64,000 nucleotides of DNA from Fibrobacter sp. UWH4 (GCF_900142475.1 NZ_FRAY01000002.1:434001-498000); one strand, 5' to 3'; positions 25,844 through 34,647 are shown, counted from the first letter of the stretch. A program made the numbers and translations. Notes: generated by a model from the sequence alone, not told the origin.

Positions 25844-26873
25844 GGCGAGCCTCCTCGCGAACCGCCTCGTCATAATACTTTTCATAGCGGTCTTCGAACT
25901 CTTTCGTATCGCCAAAATTCTTATTAAACACAATCGATGCGGCAGCATCCCCCAAGCCCAAAGAGCGGAACCGAGGCCAATCCTTACCCAAAGCCCATTC
26001 TTCCAAGTAGCGAACAACAATCCCCTTAATGTCAATGACTAGAGTAAACGGCACCTTCGGCAACACGCCGCTCTGGTCAACATCCATCCCAATCATAAAG
26101 TGTCCCGTATTCGGATAATCGATCAAGGCCCGACGCACGCCCTTGATAGCACCCCCCAACAAAGGAAAAATAGCCGAAGGTCTATCCGCATCTAGAATAT
26201 AATTCGTTATCGAAAAAGTGGCCACGTAGGCAAATTCAATGTTGTTAAAAGCCGTTTCATCATTTTCATTATAGGTAAGATAATCCACTCCCAGAGTATC
26301 TGCTATCGTCTTATGCGCATCGTAGCCCTTCCTAAAGCCATCAATCGATGTTTCTAGGCTCGCAAAGCCGGGTGCCGCCGCCAAAATCATGCAGGGGTTT
26401 ATGCCCAGAATCGCCCCCGACAAGTAACTCGCTCCGTAACGCTCTATCGAGAAAGCATTGACGCCTTGTGGAAGTCCCGCCGTATCGGCCTCAAACAACA
26501 AAACTTTGTTGCCTATCCCCGTAAAGCGAATATCAAGTTTTCGCGCTAGCCCCACATATTCGGAAGAAGCCAAAATCAGCATCGATGAATCGGTGTCGAC
26601 ATTTTCCTTGAGCCACGCCTGTACAAGTGAATCGGCCTCGTCCATAGATTCCGGCTGCACCAAGCGGAAAGGTACTTCGCTATCTTCATTAAACCGGAAT
26701 AGTCCTGCCAATATTTGGTCATTATAGCTGTTATCGCCAATGCCGTTGATACTTGCAATCAAGGTGATATTTGCAATTCCTGAATTATTTTCAGAAGCAC
26801 CCACAGACTCGCTATTGGAACAGGCATACAACGAAAGCAACAAAAAGAATCCAAAAAACAGCCTTAACATCAT
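25830..26873 (-). CDS. BMP/PnrA-type substrate-binding lipoprotein
   Basis: 347 aa from the ATG at 26873; an upstream in-frame ATG would lie inside the preceding terminator. Lipoprotein signal MMLRLFFGFFLLLSLYACSN. The mature part has BMP-family features: SINGIGDNSYNDQILAGL near residue 45, SIERYGASYLSGAILG near 140, and a VLPKVPFTLVIDIKG stretch near 285. BMP proteins usually bind purine nucleosides for an ABC importer, but no permease or ATPase gene is nearby. It overlaps the legumain-fusion gene by 14 bp, so the two are translationally coupled, which points to a sensory or partner role rather than transport. Confidence 0.82.
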   Translation of the reverse strand: MMLRLFFGFFLLLSLYACSNSESVGASENNSGIANITLIASINGIGDNSYNDQILAGLFRFNEDSEVPFRLVQPESMDEADSLVQAWLKENVDTDSSMLILASSEYVGLARKLDIRFTGIGNKVLLFEADTAGLPQGVNAFSIERYGASYLSGAILGINPCMILAAAPGFASLETSIDGFRKGYDAHKTIADTLGVDYLTYNENDETAFNNIEFAYVATFSITNYILDADRPSAIFPLLGGAIKGVRRALIDYPNTGHFMIGMDVDQSGVLPKVPFTLVIDIKGIVVRYLEEWALGKDWPRFRSLGLGDAAASIVFNKNFGDTKEFEDRYEKYYDEAVREEARHAKK

Positions 26874-26884
26874 TACTTTAATGA

Positions 26885-26910
26885 TAAAAAATTCCCTCAA
26901 ACGAGGGAAT
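26885..26910 (-). terminator. Terminator between the FISUMP and BMP genes
   Basis: ATTCCCTC (26891-26898) and GAGGGAAT (26903-26910) with loop AAAC; on the minus strand it runs into six T. It separates the FISUMP gene from the coupled BMP/protease pair, although read-through is possible because only about 12 bp lie between it and the next ATG. Confidence 0.75.
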
Positions 26911-26930
26911 ATTTTTGTTGTTCTGAAAAA

Positions 26931-27998
26931 CTAATCCTTTAGACAACGAACACTGAGTCCATAGCGAGCAGCCCTAGGACGCACTGCAGCCGAATCATTA
27001 TCGAAATTTAGGGAAACTAAGTAAAAGGTATTGCCTCCATAACTTGTCGATGCCCAAAACTGAGTTTCTTCGTCCATGCCATAATAAGTATCTTTAATCG
27101 AGTAACCTACGGGTAACGCAGAGAATTTGTAGTCATCATCCCCGTTACCTTCGCTCTTCCATCCAGAGGTAGATTTGAGCGCCTTGCCAGCAGCGGCTTC
27201 ACCCCCAAGTTCATTTATTAAAGTAAGCCATTCAGCTTTGCTCGGCAAATGCCAGCCGTCTGGACAAGCTGCTTTTGCCGCATAATAGTTATAGAGTCGG
27301 CCGTATTTTCGACAATTTGCTTTATCATCATTGAAACAATAAGTATGACCTCCTTCCGAATCATACCTGAGATTTTCAGCCATCCAAACCTGTGACTTAA
27401 TTACCGTCGTTTTATAAATTCTCCAATCGCGGTAATCCAGCAATCGATTTTTCATCTCATCAGCCCCTATAAGACCATTAAGCGCATTTATCGCACAATC
27501 ATCTGTAGCAATCCCAGCCCCCCCCAACATGCCACAAACGAGAAATGCCATTACTACAGTATTATCATCTACATTCATATTATCTCCATAATCACCGCTA
27601 TACACCTGCCATACATCCATTGATGTATTCAGATCCGTATCCTCAGGGTATACAACCCGCAATTCTCCCTTAAGTCGCTCATCGGAATCATTCTTTTTTA
27701 CATGGATTTTTACAACCGCATCACCCGAGCCTGATTCGGGATAAATCGAATCAATGAAAGTCGTCCCATTTTCAAAACGCCATTCTCCGCTGGACTCCAC
27801 ACTCATTTCGTAAAGACCTTCACCCATGCCAAGAATCAGCGTATCGCCATTGGCTAGCATATCACCAACCCAGATAGAGAGCACGTTGTCTTCACCGTTT
27901 GCGTCACCAGAACTGTCCGAATCCGAGCAGGCAATGAAACCGACCGCACACAAAGCAAGTGCGATCATCGTGAATTTATAACTTTTTGCAAAGCTCAT
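26931..27998 (-). CDS. FISUMP-domain lipoprotein
   Basis: 355 aa from the ATG at 27998, preceded by an ideal AAGGAG. Lipoprotein signal ending VGFIACSDSDSS. Residues about 40-130 form an Ig-like or BACON-like segment (LSIWVGDMLANGDTLILGMGEGL). The C-terminal FISUMP domain (about 190-353) contains VWMAENLRYDS, YNYYAAKAACPDGWHLPSKAEW and the ending LSVRCLKD. It is a classical member of the Fibrobacter paralogous family; function unknown. A perfect TTCCAA palindrome is about 85 bp upstream and could regulate it. Confidence 0.9.
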   Translation of the reverse strand: MSFAKSYKFTMIALALCAVGFIACSDSDSSGDANGEDNVLSIWVGDMLANGDTLILGMGEGLYEMSVESSGEWRFENGTTFIDSIYPESGSGDAVVKIHVKKNDSDERLKGELRVVYPEDTDLNTSMDVWQVYSGDYGDNMNVDDNTVVMAFLVCGMLGGAGIATDDCAINALNGLIGADEMKNRLLDYRDWRIYKTTVIKSQVWMAENLRYDSEGGHTYCFNDDKANCRKYGRLYNYYAAKAACPDGWHLPSKAEWLTLINELGGEAAAGKALKSTSGWKSEGNGDDDYKFSALPVGYSIKDTYYGMDEETQFWASTSYGGNTFYLVSLNFDNDSAAVRPRAARYGLSVRCLKD

Positions 27999-28082
27999 GA
28001 TTTTCTCCTTCTTTTGGGGAAACACTTTGTTTCAAATGTATAGTTTTTATTTACAAAATCACGTAAAAAAAACAAATAGACC

Positions 28083-28097
28083 ATTCCAAGTTGGAAT
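28083..28097. promoter_or_regulatory. ATTCCAA-G-TTGGAAT palindrome
   Basis: Perfect 7-bp arms, 85 bp upstream of the FISUMP lipoprotein start. Third site of the four-member motif set. Confidence 0.5.
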
Positions 28098-28110
28098 AAT
28101 CTATATACAG

Positions 28111-28133
28111 AAAAGCGGCCCTTTTAGGACCGC
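28111..28133 (-). terminator. Probable terminator after pheS
   Basis: GCGGCCC and GGACCGC (one G-T pair) with loop TTTTA, followed by TTTT on the minus strand. An EcoRI-type repeat (28194-28225) lies between it and the pheS stop. Confidence 0.65.
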
Positions 28134-28193
28134 TCGTTCGTAATTTAATTTTTTTGAGTCTTCGACTTCTCACGAGATCGGACTCATTTTTCT

Positions 28194-28225
28194 AATTCCG
28201 AATTCTGAATTCCGAAATCCGAATT
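28194..28225. repeat. EcoRI-type interspersed repeat downstream of pheS
   Basis: Alternating GAATTC/GAAATCC units (ATTCCGAATTCTGAATTCCG). Other copies: 1991-2017, 35976-36021, 43817-43839, 43928-43950, 49971-49988 and, translated, 59863-59896. Confidence 0.8.
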
Positions 28226-28227
28226 AA

Positions 28228-29250
28228 TTAGAACTGACTCAGGAATCTCTGGTCGTTGCTCGTCAGCAAGCCGATTTCCGGGATAGCGTGGCGCAGCATG
28301 GCGATACGGTCGAGACCGAAGCCGAATGCGAAGCCCGTGTACTTCTCGGAATCGATGCCGCAGTTCTTGAACACGTTCGGGTCCACGGAACCGCAACCGC
28401 CGATTTCCATCCAGCCGGTTCCCTTGCAGCGACGGCAACCCTTGCCACCGCAGAACACGCAGCTCACGTCCATTTCGGCGCTGGGCTCCGTGAACGGGAA
28501 GAAACTCGGGCGGAAACGCGTCTTGACGCCTTCTCCGAATAGCTTGTTCATGAACACCTGCAGCACACCTTTGAGGTCTGCAAAGCTGATGTTCTCGTCG
28601 ACCACCAGGCCTTCGCACTGCTGGAACATCGGGGCGTGGGTCGCATCGTTGTCGACGCGGAACACGTGGCCCGGAGCAATCATGCGGAACGGCGGCTTGT
28701 GCGTTTCCATGTAGTGGATCTGCGTGCCGGAGGTGTGCGTACGCAGCATCACCTTGTCGTCCACGTAGAACGTGTCCTGCATGTCGCGGCTCGGGTGGTC
28801 GGGCGGCGTATTCAAGGCTTCGAAGTTGTACCAGTCCGTTTCGATGTCGCGACCGAAGTCCACTTCGAAACCCATCTGGCTGAAGAAGTCGATAATCTCT
28901 TCGCGCACGTCGTAAAGCGGGTGCGTCGAGCCCGCCGGGATGCCTGCACCCGGGAGCGTGGTATCTACAAAGCCGCTTTCCAGCTTCTTCTGGAGGGCGG
29001 CCTGGTTCGCGGTCTCGATAGCCTTGTCGATTGCCTCGGAGACGGCGACCTTAAGTTCGTTCACGAGCTTGCCGTAAGCCGGACGTTCCTCGGCGCTCAA
29101 GCTCCCCATCTGCTTCATGAGGTCGGTGACGGCCCCCTTCTTGCCCAGGTACTTCACGCGGAGGTTGTTGACGGCTTCTTGGTTCGTAAGGTCGGTCTGC
29201 GCAAGTTCTGCGTCAAACGCCTGCTTCACATTGTTTATAGCTTCACTCAT
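28228..29250 (-). CDS. pheS: Phenylalanyl-tRNA synthetase alpha subunit
   Basis: 340 aa, standard for bacterial PheS. The N-terminal coiled coil (1-85, with VKYLGKKGAVTDLMK) binds tRNA. The class II catalytic core has HPLYDVREEIIDFF (near residue 110), the motif 2 strand FRMIAPGHVFRVDNDATHAP (near 187) and motif 3 GFAFGFGLDRIAML near 310. It also has the FRPSFFPFTEPSAE motif and a Cys-rich insert (CVFCGGKGCRRC near 264), typical of the bacterial enzyme. pheT is not adjacent. It starts 5 bp after the acetyltransferase gene. Confidence 0.96.
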   Translation of the reverse strand: MSEAINNVKQAFDAELAQTDLTNQEAVNNLRVKYLGKKGAVTDLMKQMGSLSAEERPAYGKLVNELKVAVSEAIDKAIETANQAALQKKLESGFVDTTLPGAGIPAGSTHPLYDVREEIIDFFSQMGFEVDFGRDIETDWYNFEALNTPPDHPSRDMQDTFYVDDKVMLRTHTSGTQIHYMETHKPPFRMIAPGHVFRVDNDATHAPMFQQCEGLVVDENISFADLKGVLQVFMNKLFGEGVKTRFRPSFFPFTEPSAEMDVSCVFCGGKGCRRCKGTGWMEIGGCGSVDPNVFKNCGIDSEKYTGFAFGFGLDRIAMLRHAIPEIGLLTSNDQRFLSQF

Positions 29251-29255
29251 AGTGG

Positions 29256-29897
29256 CTACAAATGTAGAATTTTTTTCATGCTCCAGCTGCCGATTTTTTT
29301 GCCGTCGTGCTCAATTTCGCATTCGTGAAAGACCTCGTAGCCGCGTTTGCTGTAAAAAGCGAGGTTTTCCCGGGAATTCGTAAAAAGAGCCAACTGCTTG
29401 CCGCCACGCTCCCGCACGTACTCTTCCATATAAATTAAAAACTGCGAGCCGACTCCCTGCCCCTGCGCAGACGGGTCCACCTCGAGCATGCTGAGATACC
29501 AGATGTCCGGCCCTGATTTCTGAAAATCGTGGCAGGGCTTGCTGGCGTTATCGTCCATAGCTAAGAATCCGTTGATTTCGCTCCATTTCGTATTAAGGTA
29601 TACGCGCAAGAAGCCGTGTATAATGTATTGGAACGCGGAAGGCTTCTTGAAGCCGGGAGCCTCCAATGTTGCACGGGCAACCAGCTTGCCGTCTCGATGC
29701 GCCGCCAACAAATCAGCCTTTCCATAGCACGTTTTTAGGACGCATTGCATAAAAATCTGCAGTCCCTTTCGGCTTTTTTCCCTATCAGGGAAATAGAGCG
29801 TAACGTAGTCATAATCTTCGTACGCCCTGGCCATGATTAAGCCTGCCTCGTCGAGTTCTTCGCGAGTCTGTAATCCGAATTCAAGTTCATTTGCCAT
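29256..29897 (-). CDS. GNAT-family N-acetyltransferase
   Basis: 213 aa from the ATG at 29897, with GGAGGG upstream. The acetyl-CoA-binding motif A is VDPSAQGQGVGSQFL near residue 147, preceded by a LSMLEV strand and followed by NLAFYSKRGYEVFHE. The layout resembles the large GNAT subfamily with an N-terminal extension that binds the acceptor; the substrate is unknown. It precedes pheS by 5 bp and may be co-transcribed. Confidence 0.88.
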   Translation of the reverse strand: MANELEFGLQTREELDEAGLIMARAYEDYDYVTLYFPDREKSRKGLQIFMQCVLKTCYGKADLLAAHRDGKLVARATLEAPGFKKPSAFQYIIHGFLRVYLNTKWSEINGFLAMDDNASKPCHDFQKSGPDIWYLSMLEVDPSAQGQGVGSQFLIYMEEYVRERGGKQLALFTNSRENLAFYSKRGYEVFHECEIEHDGKKIGSWSMKKILHL

Positions 29898-30398
29898 ATA
29901 GGGATACCCTCCTGCACTTGCACACCAACCCAAACCGCCATTCTGGTTGGTTCAATTTCTCCGTCTATTTGCAAAACTAAACATTTTTTCGCTTTTCGGC
30001 ACACGAGAAGAAAAAAAATTTAAATGCGCGAAGTTTTTTGAAAAAAATACCCATTTTAGGGGGGTATGCACCTATAAAAAGACATTTAAAAGAGAATTTA
30101 TAGGTACAAAAACGCAAAACACTATAGTCCAAGGAATCAAAGTACCTATAAAGCAGACAATACAAAGTTATTTATAGGTACAAAAAAAACATTCAAAAGC
30201 CATTTTTAATTCATACAAACTAAATATGCACCTATAAAAGCTTATTTTGGTGGCCATTTATAGGTCAAGATTCTGAAACATCTTGTAAAGCGACCTATAA
30301 AAAACAATTATTGAAGCAATTTATAGGTACAATCGGCAATTTACGTCTTTATTTTTTGCAAAAGGCAATACGCAAAGCGCGAGAATTTCGCGGAACGA
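29898..30398. other. 500-bp AT-rich intergenic region with hairpin array
   Basis: No gene is seen. It holds the four-unit ACCTATAAA/TTTATAGGT array (30070-30328), flanked by A/T-rich sequence. Confidence 0.85.
30070..30328. repeat. Array 1 of ACCTATAAA-N18-TTTATAGGT inverted repeats (4 units)
   Basis: Four units with left and right arms at 30070-30078/30097-30105, 30144-30152/30171-30179, 30230-30238/30257-30265 and 30293-30301/30320-30328. All four have exactly 18 bp between the arms. Centre sequences differ completely, and the distances between units are 38, 50 and 27 bp. A second array is at 58962-59196. Confidence 0.93.
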
Positions 30399-30995
30399 CT
30401 ATTCCGATTTCGCTTTCCCGGTGAAGTTCGTGCTTGTTATCTTGAACACGGTCACGGCGGCAGCCTGTGCGGGCGTGAATTCGAACTTGTGCGGCGCGGC
30501 GTGCATTTGCTGCGTCGCACCTGTTGCGTGCACAGACGACGCCGCGGATTGTGAGGAATGCTCGGAACCTGAAGGTTGCCGAGCATGAGCAGATAGCGCA
30601 GCACTTGCAGCCTGCCGTTTCATCAGGAGCGAGAGCCCGCGGCATTTCTCGGCGCTATCCTCGACGATTTCGGCCTTACCCTGCCCGACGACGCTTGCGT
30701 AAAAGCGCCCGCTCTTGCAATAAACATCTTCGTGAATCTCGATGCGGTTCTCGACGCACATGCTGAACGCCACGTTCGGATTCTTGAGGATGCAGTCGAG
30801 CTTTTTGCCGACATGCGCACAATGGAAATACAATTCCAGTACACCATCCATCAAACTATACCCGAATGACATCGGAATCACGTAGGGCATACCCACATTT
30901 GCATCGTCTATCATCGCGACATGGCAGGTCGTGCACTGCTCAATAATCTTCGCGATATTCTCGTCGCCTAAAACTTCTCTATCCTTGCGTCGCAT
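30399..30995 (-). CDS. Pyridoxamine 5'-phosphate oxidase-like flavoprotein
   Basis: 198 aa, TAGGAGACG before the ATG. The split-barrel FMN-binding fold is recognisable: AKIIEQCTTCHVAMIDD near residue 15, PYVIPMSFGY near 37, LYFHCAHVGKKLDCI near 55 and a VVGQGKAEIVED strand near 103. It is closest to the NimA/5-nitroimidazole-reductase-like group. After residue about 125 an Ala/Ser/His-rich insert of about 40 residues interrupts the usual C-terminus; part of it is encoded by an 11-bp-stem hairpin (30564-30590). Substrate unknown. Confidence 0.82.
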   Translation of the reverse strand: MRRKDREVLGDENIAKIIEQCTTCHVAMIDDANVGMPYVIPMSFGYSLMDGVLELYFHCAHVGKKLDCILKNPNVAFSMCVENRIEIHEDVYCKSGRFYASVVGQGKAEIVEDSAEKCRGLSLLMKRQAASAALSAHARQPSGSEHSSQSAASSVHATGATQQMHAAPHKFEFTPAQAAAVTVFKITSTNFTGKAKSE

Positions 30996-31096
30996 ATCGT
31001 CTCCTAAGAATCATTTTTCAAATTTAATTTATTTCATCAAACGCAGAGTGACAAGCTCATTTACACACCTCTTACACAAAAAGAAGTTTACTTTTA

Positions 31097-31125
31097 TTGA
31101 CTTTACCACCCATTGCAATTATTAT
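31097..31125 (+). promoter_or_regulatory. Sigma-70 promoter of the carbohydrate-binding lipoprotein gene
   Basis: TTGACT (31097-31102), 17-bp spacer, TATTAT (31120-31125). The predicted start falls inside the perfect inverted repeat GTAGAC-GGG-GTCTAC (31127-31141), a good place for a repressor. Confidence 0.6.
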
Positions 31126-31176
31126 TGTAGACGGGGTCTACCTTTTTGGGATGTTGAAAAGCAAAAAGGAGTGTTT

Positions 31177-33141
31177 ATGAAATTGAACAAGTTGCCAGTG
31201 TTCGCGGTGTCAGCAACTTTGTGGTTTGCAGCATGTTCCGACGAGAATAACGCCGTAGCGAATCTCGAAGGTTACGCCACTTCTCCCGAAGAACTTATTT
31301 CAGGCAATGAGATTCCGACGAACGATATTCCTGACACCCAAAATTCGGGAACAGAATATCCGGGCCACCAAAATTCAGGCACCCAGGTTCCTGGTAATCA
31401 GCTTCCCGACTCCGGACTTTCTAGTGCAAGCAGCGAATTTCCCGGCGGTGAGCTAGGCGGCAACGACATTTTCAGTTCCAGCAGCGCTATCCCAGGCAAC
31501 CCTCCCAACCCGAATCCAGGCAACGAATCTGGCGATGACGAAAACGACAATGATGACGCGCGCACCTTGAACGGCACACAAATTCTCTTGAAACTTTCCG
31601 GCACATCGGCCACAGTCGAAAACAATAACGGTTGTGTCGAAGTTACAGACAAAGTCGCAACAATCACTTGCCCGGGCGCCTACTATGTAACCGGTGAATC
31701 CACCGACTTCCAGGTGGTCGTAAACACTCCGGGTACCGACAACGAAGGCAACACCGGCATTTACCTCTACAACGCCACCCTGAAAAGTTCCAATTCCCCC
31801 ATCCTCGTGAAGAACGCCGACAAGACGGTAATTCACTTGGTCAAGGGCACCACCAATGTGGTCGAAGACGGCAACGGCAATCACGTGTTCACTAAAGTCA
31901 ACGGAGCACAGGACACTTCGAAGGCAGCCATTTATTCCAGAGACGACTTGAACATCAAGGGCGCAGGCTCCTTGACCGTTACCGCCAACTTCAAGAACGG
32001 TATCCAATCCAGCAACGACCTGAAAATCAAAAACGGTGACATCACCATTGTCGCAGCCGATGATGGCATCAGGGGCAAGGGCAGTCTTCATATCTCGGGC
32101 GGCACGCTGAATATCACCGCCAACAATGGCAACGGCCTTAAAAGCGACGAATGCGAAGAAAATCCCGACGGCAGCTTCAAGGACACCGTGGCAAACAAGG
32201 GCTTCGTAAAAATTTCAGGAGGTAACCTTACCATCAAAGGGCGCAAGAGTGGTATCAAGGCAGCCAACTACATTGACATTAGCGATTCCACCGAGCCCTC
32301 GACTATCAAAATCGAATCTTCCAACAAGGGAATATCCGCTGAAAAATTCCTCTACATCAACGGCGGCACCATCGATGTAAAATCTGATTCTTCCGCCTTG
32401 CGCACCAACTGGCAAGTCTACATGAACGGCGGCGACGTGACTATTTCTACAAAGAAAAAAGGTATTCACGCCGATTCTGCCCTGTACCTGAGAGGTTCTA
32501 CCATCAACATCGTCACGGCCTTCGAAGGCATGGAAGCATTCAAGATTTTCGCCGAAGGCGGCGTGACATCCGTATTCGCAACCAACGACGGCTGGAACGG
32601 CGGTGGTGGTCCCAAAAACAACAGCAGCTCCATGGCCATGTTCAGCGAGAGCAGTGGCTATATCACCATTAGCGGAGGCTACCACTACATCAGCGCGAAA
32701 GGCGACATGATCGACGTTTTGGACGCAAACGGCACCGCCAAGATGACCGGAGGTGTTCTGATTCTCGAAATTACCGGCCAGAGCTACGAGAACCAGGGTG
32801 GTATGGGAATGGGGATGGGCATGGGTTGGGGCCCAGGTCAGCAGGGCGGAAACTGCGGAGCCTACAACTTTGCTGGTGGCCTCATCGACACCGATGACGG
32901 ATTCTCGATTACCGGTGGCGTACTCCTCGCATTCGGCAACTTTTCTACCGATACTCCCAGCTGCGCAAGCCAGACCTACAACAGTAGCAACTACTACGGC
33001 TCCGACAAGGCCGCTTTCAAGCCCACCTACCAAGGCAATTACATCCTTTACGGTGGCGATGTGAATTCGGTCAGCCAAGTAAATACGGCTGGAATGCAGG
33101 AACTCAAGTTCCCCAACGGCGTAAGCTACATGTACCGATAG
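31177..33141 (+). CDS. Carbohydrate-binding (Cthe_2159-type) lipoprotein
   Basis: 654 aa from the ATG at 31177 (AAGGAG upstream), with lipoprotein signal MKLNKLPVFAVSATLWFAAC. A low-complexity linker of NSGTE/PGNQ repeats and SSS tracts runs to about residue 125. The rest matches the beta-helix family of Clostridium thermocellum Cthe_2159 (PF14262), a calcium-dependent polygalacturonate binder. Repeated turns such as KAAIYSRDDLNIKG, NGIQSSNDLKIKNGD, GIRGKGSLHISGG and GNGLKSDE are its coils. A Gly/Met-rich segment (GGMGMGMGMGWGPG near 547) is unusual. It probably anchors to or senses plant pectin at the cell surface. Confidence 0.88.
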   Translation: MKLNKLPVFAVSATLWFAACSDENNAVANLEGYATSPEELISGNEIPTNDIPDTQNSGTEYPGHQNSGTQVPGNQLPDSGLSSASSEFPGGELGGNDIFSSSSAIPGNPPNPNPGNESGDDENDNDDARTLNGTQILLKLSGTSATVENNNGCVEVTDKVATITCPGAYYVTGESTDFQVVVNTPGTDNEGNTGIYLYNATLKSSNSPILVKNADKTVIHLVKGTTNVVEDGNGNHVFTKVNGAQDTSKAAIYSRDDLNIKGAGSLTVTANFKNGIQSSNDLKIKNGDITIVAADDGIRGKGSLHISGGTLNITANNGNGLKSDECEENPDGSFKDTVANKGFVKISGGNLTIKGRKSGIKAANYIDISDSTEPSTIKIESSNKGISAEKFLYINGGTIDVKSDSSALRTNWQVYMNGGDVTISTKKKGIHADSALYLRGSTINIVTAFEGMEAFKIFAEGGVTSVFATNDGWNGGGGPKNNSSSMAMFSESSGYITISGGYHYISAKGDMIDVLDANGTAKMTGGVLILEITGQSYENQGGMGMGMGMGWGPGQQGGNCGAYNFAGGLIDTDDGFSITGGVLLAFGNFSTDTPSCASQTYNSSNYYGSDKAAFKPTYQGNYILYGGDVNSVSQVNTAGMQELKFPNGVSYMYR

Positions 33142-33194
33142 CCCTTCGGCATAGTTCGGCAGGCTCACCAACCGAGCTCAGGGACCTTACATAT

Positions 33195-34613
33195 TTAGGG
33201 AGCTTGCTCTCCCAGCAAATGCATAATCACGGGCCGGTTCTTGCCGGCCTCTGTTTTATGTATCGTGAGTTTACCGGTACTGTCGTAGCTGAACTGTTCG
33301 CCCACACGTTCGCCATTTACGAAAGTGAGGCTGTCGCGGAGCACACCGCTCTTGTACCAGTTACGCATGATTCCATTGCGTTTTGACAAACCGTCTTTCG
33401 GGTCTACCTTCCAGAAACATTCGCTCGCCAGTTTGCCGCCCATACTGTCCGGGAAAAAGCTGCGGCTTTCTGCGATTTGCCCGTCCTTCCAATATTCCTC
33501 GTAGAGCAGCAAACGTCCCGGTTTTATGTAGCGAATCGTCGCCGGGAATTTTCCAATACTTTGTTCAAAACCCACACTCTGCGACAGGTTCGAACCATCA
33601 AGCACTCCGCTTATGCCGCCCACATACGATGTCTCGGCGCAGAACTTGGACATATTTCCTTCGCAGGCGCCATAGACCACTCCCGACACACGCAAGTCGC
33701 ACTCACGAACCAGGTTGCCACGTTCATCGAACCAGCGCCACACAGAATCTCGTTTGCCGTCCTTATTCCAATGCTCCTGTTTCATGGGAGTGCCATCGGC
33801 CCTAAAGTACGTCACCGTTCCGATAAGCGCACTGTCCTTGCCGGTCGCACCCTTGCCCAGCACGCCCTGTACACGGATGCGCCCGGTACCGCAATTCGCC
33901 GAATCAACCGTTTCGCCATAACTCTCATAATACAACGAGAATGCACCGTCCAGCCGTCCATTTTTGCAAGTAAATTCTTCAAGCAAATGACAATCTTTCG
34001 TATAACGTCTCAAATAGCTTGAATCAGGATCCTCGGCATTTTTCCCTTTTACTTTAGCACGCCCCGCCGGAGCAGAAGCAATCTCGCGCTTGGGGTCCCA
34101 CTTGGCGTGGCAATTTCCTTCTTGTTGCAGGGCTCCGTTATCGTACCATTTTTTCCAGATTCCTACCGCCAGGCCGTCATCGTTGTAATGCTCTTCGAAA
34201 GAACGCTCCCGGTTAAAATGCCAACCTTCCCAGTCACCCACCGGATGGTCGTTTTCGTAATAAAGATACGCCTCAACCTTCTTGTCGCTAAAGAGCGCCG
34301 TCCACTTGCCGTCCTTGAGACCTTTCTTATAGTGTCCAAGCAGGGCCACGTCGCCAAAACCAGTCCAACGCTTAAAGTCTCCATGCGGCACACCGTCCTT
34401 ATAGGGGATTTCCAGTTCCTTGATGCCATCGGTATACCATTCGTTTCTTTTTAGGATTTCTCCATCGGGGTATACCCAAATCGAGGTCTTTTTAGCCCCG
34501 TTCGCGTGCTCAGCAAGCACCTTTTCCTCGGCCCGTTCGATGGTGCACCCCAAAACAAGTTGCAAAAAGGGGGCAATTAGGCCTAAAAATGGCAAAAAAC
34601 GAATTGTACGCAT
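33195..34613 (-). CDS. MORN/YwqK-type repeat lipoprotein
   Basis: 472 aa from the ATG at 34613, with lipoprotein signal ending QLVLGCTIE. The body is made of repeated antiparallel hairpins of the MORN-variant type (KNEWYTDGIKELEIPYKDG, GHYKKGLKDGKWTALFSDK, HYNDDGLAVGIWKKWYDNG, LRDSLTFVNGERVGEQFSYD). Such repeats are often labelled 'YwqK family antitoxin', but no toxin is adjacent and the protein is exported, so that label is not meaningful here. Probably a surface or periplasmic structural protein. It is divergent from the membrane protein gene at 34648 with only 34 bp between. Confidence 0.8.
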   Translation of the reverse strand: MRTIRFLPFLGLIAPFLQLVLGCTIERAEEKVLAEHANGAKKTSIWVYPDGEILKRNEWYTDGIKELEIPYKDGVPHGDFKRWTGFGDVALLGHYKKGLKDGKWTALFSDKKVEAYLYYENDHPVGDWEGWHFNRERSFEEHYNDDGLAVGIWKKWYDNGALQQEGNCHAKWDPKREIASAPAGRAKVKGKNAEDPDSSYLRRYTKDCHLLEEFTCKNGRLDGAFSLYYESYGETVDSANCGTGRIRVQGVLGKGATGKDSALIGTVTYFRADGTPMKQEHWNKDGKRDSVWRWFDERGNLVRECDLRVSGVVYGACEGNMSKFCAETSYVGGISGVLDGSNLSQSVGFEQSIGKFPATIRYIKPGRLLLYEEYWKDGQIAESRSFFPDSMGGKLASECFWKVDPKDGLSKRNGIMRNWYKSGVLRDSLTFVNGERVGEQFSYDSTGKLTIHKTEAGKNRPVIMHLLGEQAP

Positions 34614-34647
34614 ACCAAGTAAAGTAGAAAAAAGGTAATTTCTAATT

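Noticed and set aside
30070-30328. Possible CRISPR array in the ACCTATAAA region
   Set aside because: There is no long direct repeat, the distances between units vary from 27 to 50 bp, and there are no cas genes in the window. The units are inverted repeats with a fixed centre length.
33195-34613. Toxin-antitoxin antitoxin (YwqK label)
   Set aside because: The protein is an exported lipoprotein with MORN-like repeats and there is no toxin gene next to it.
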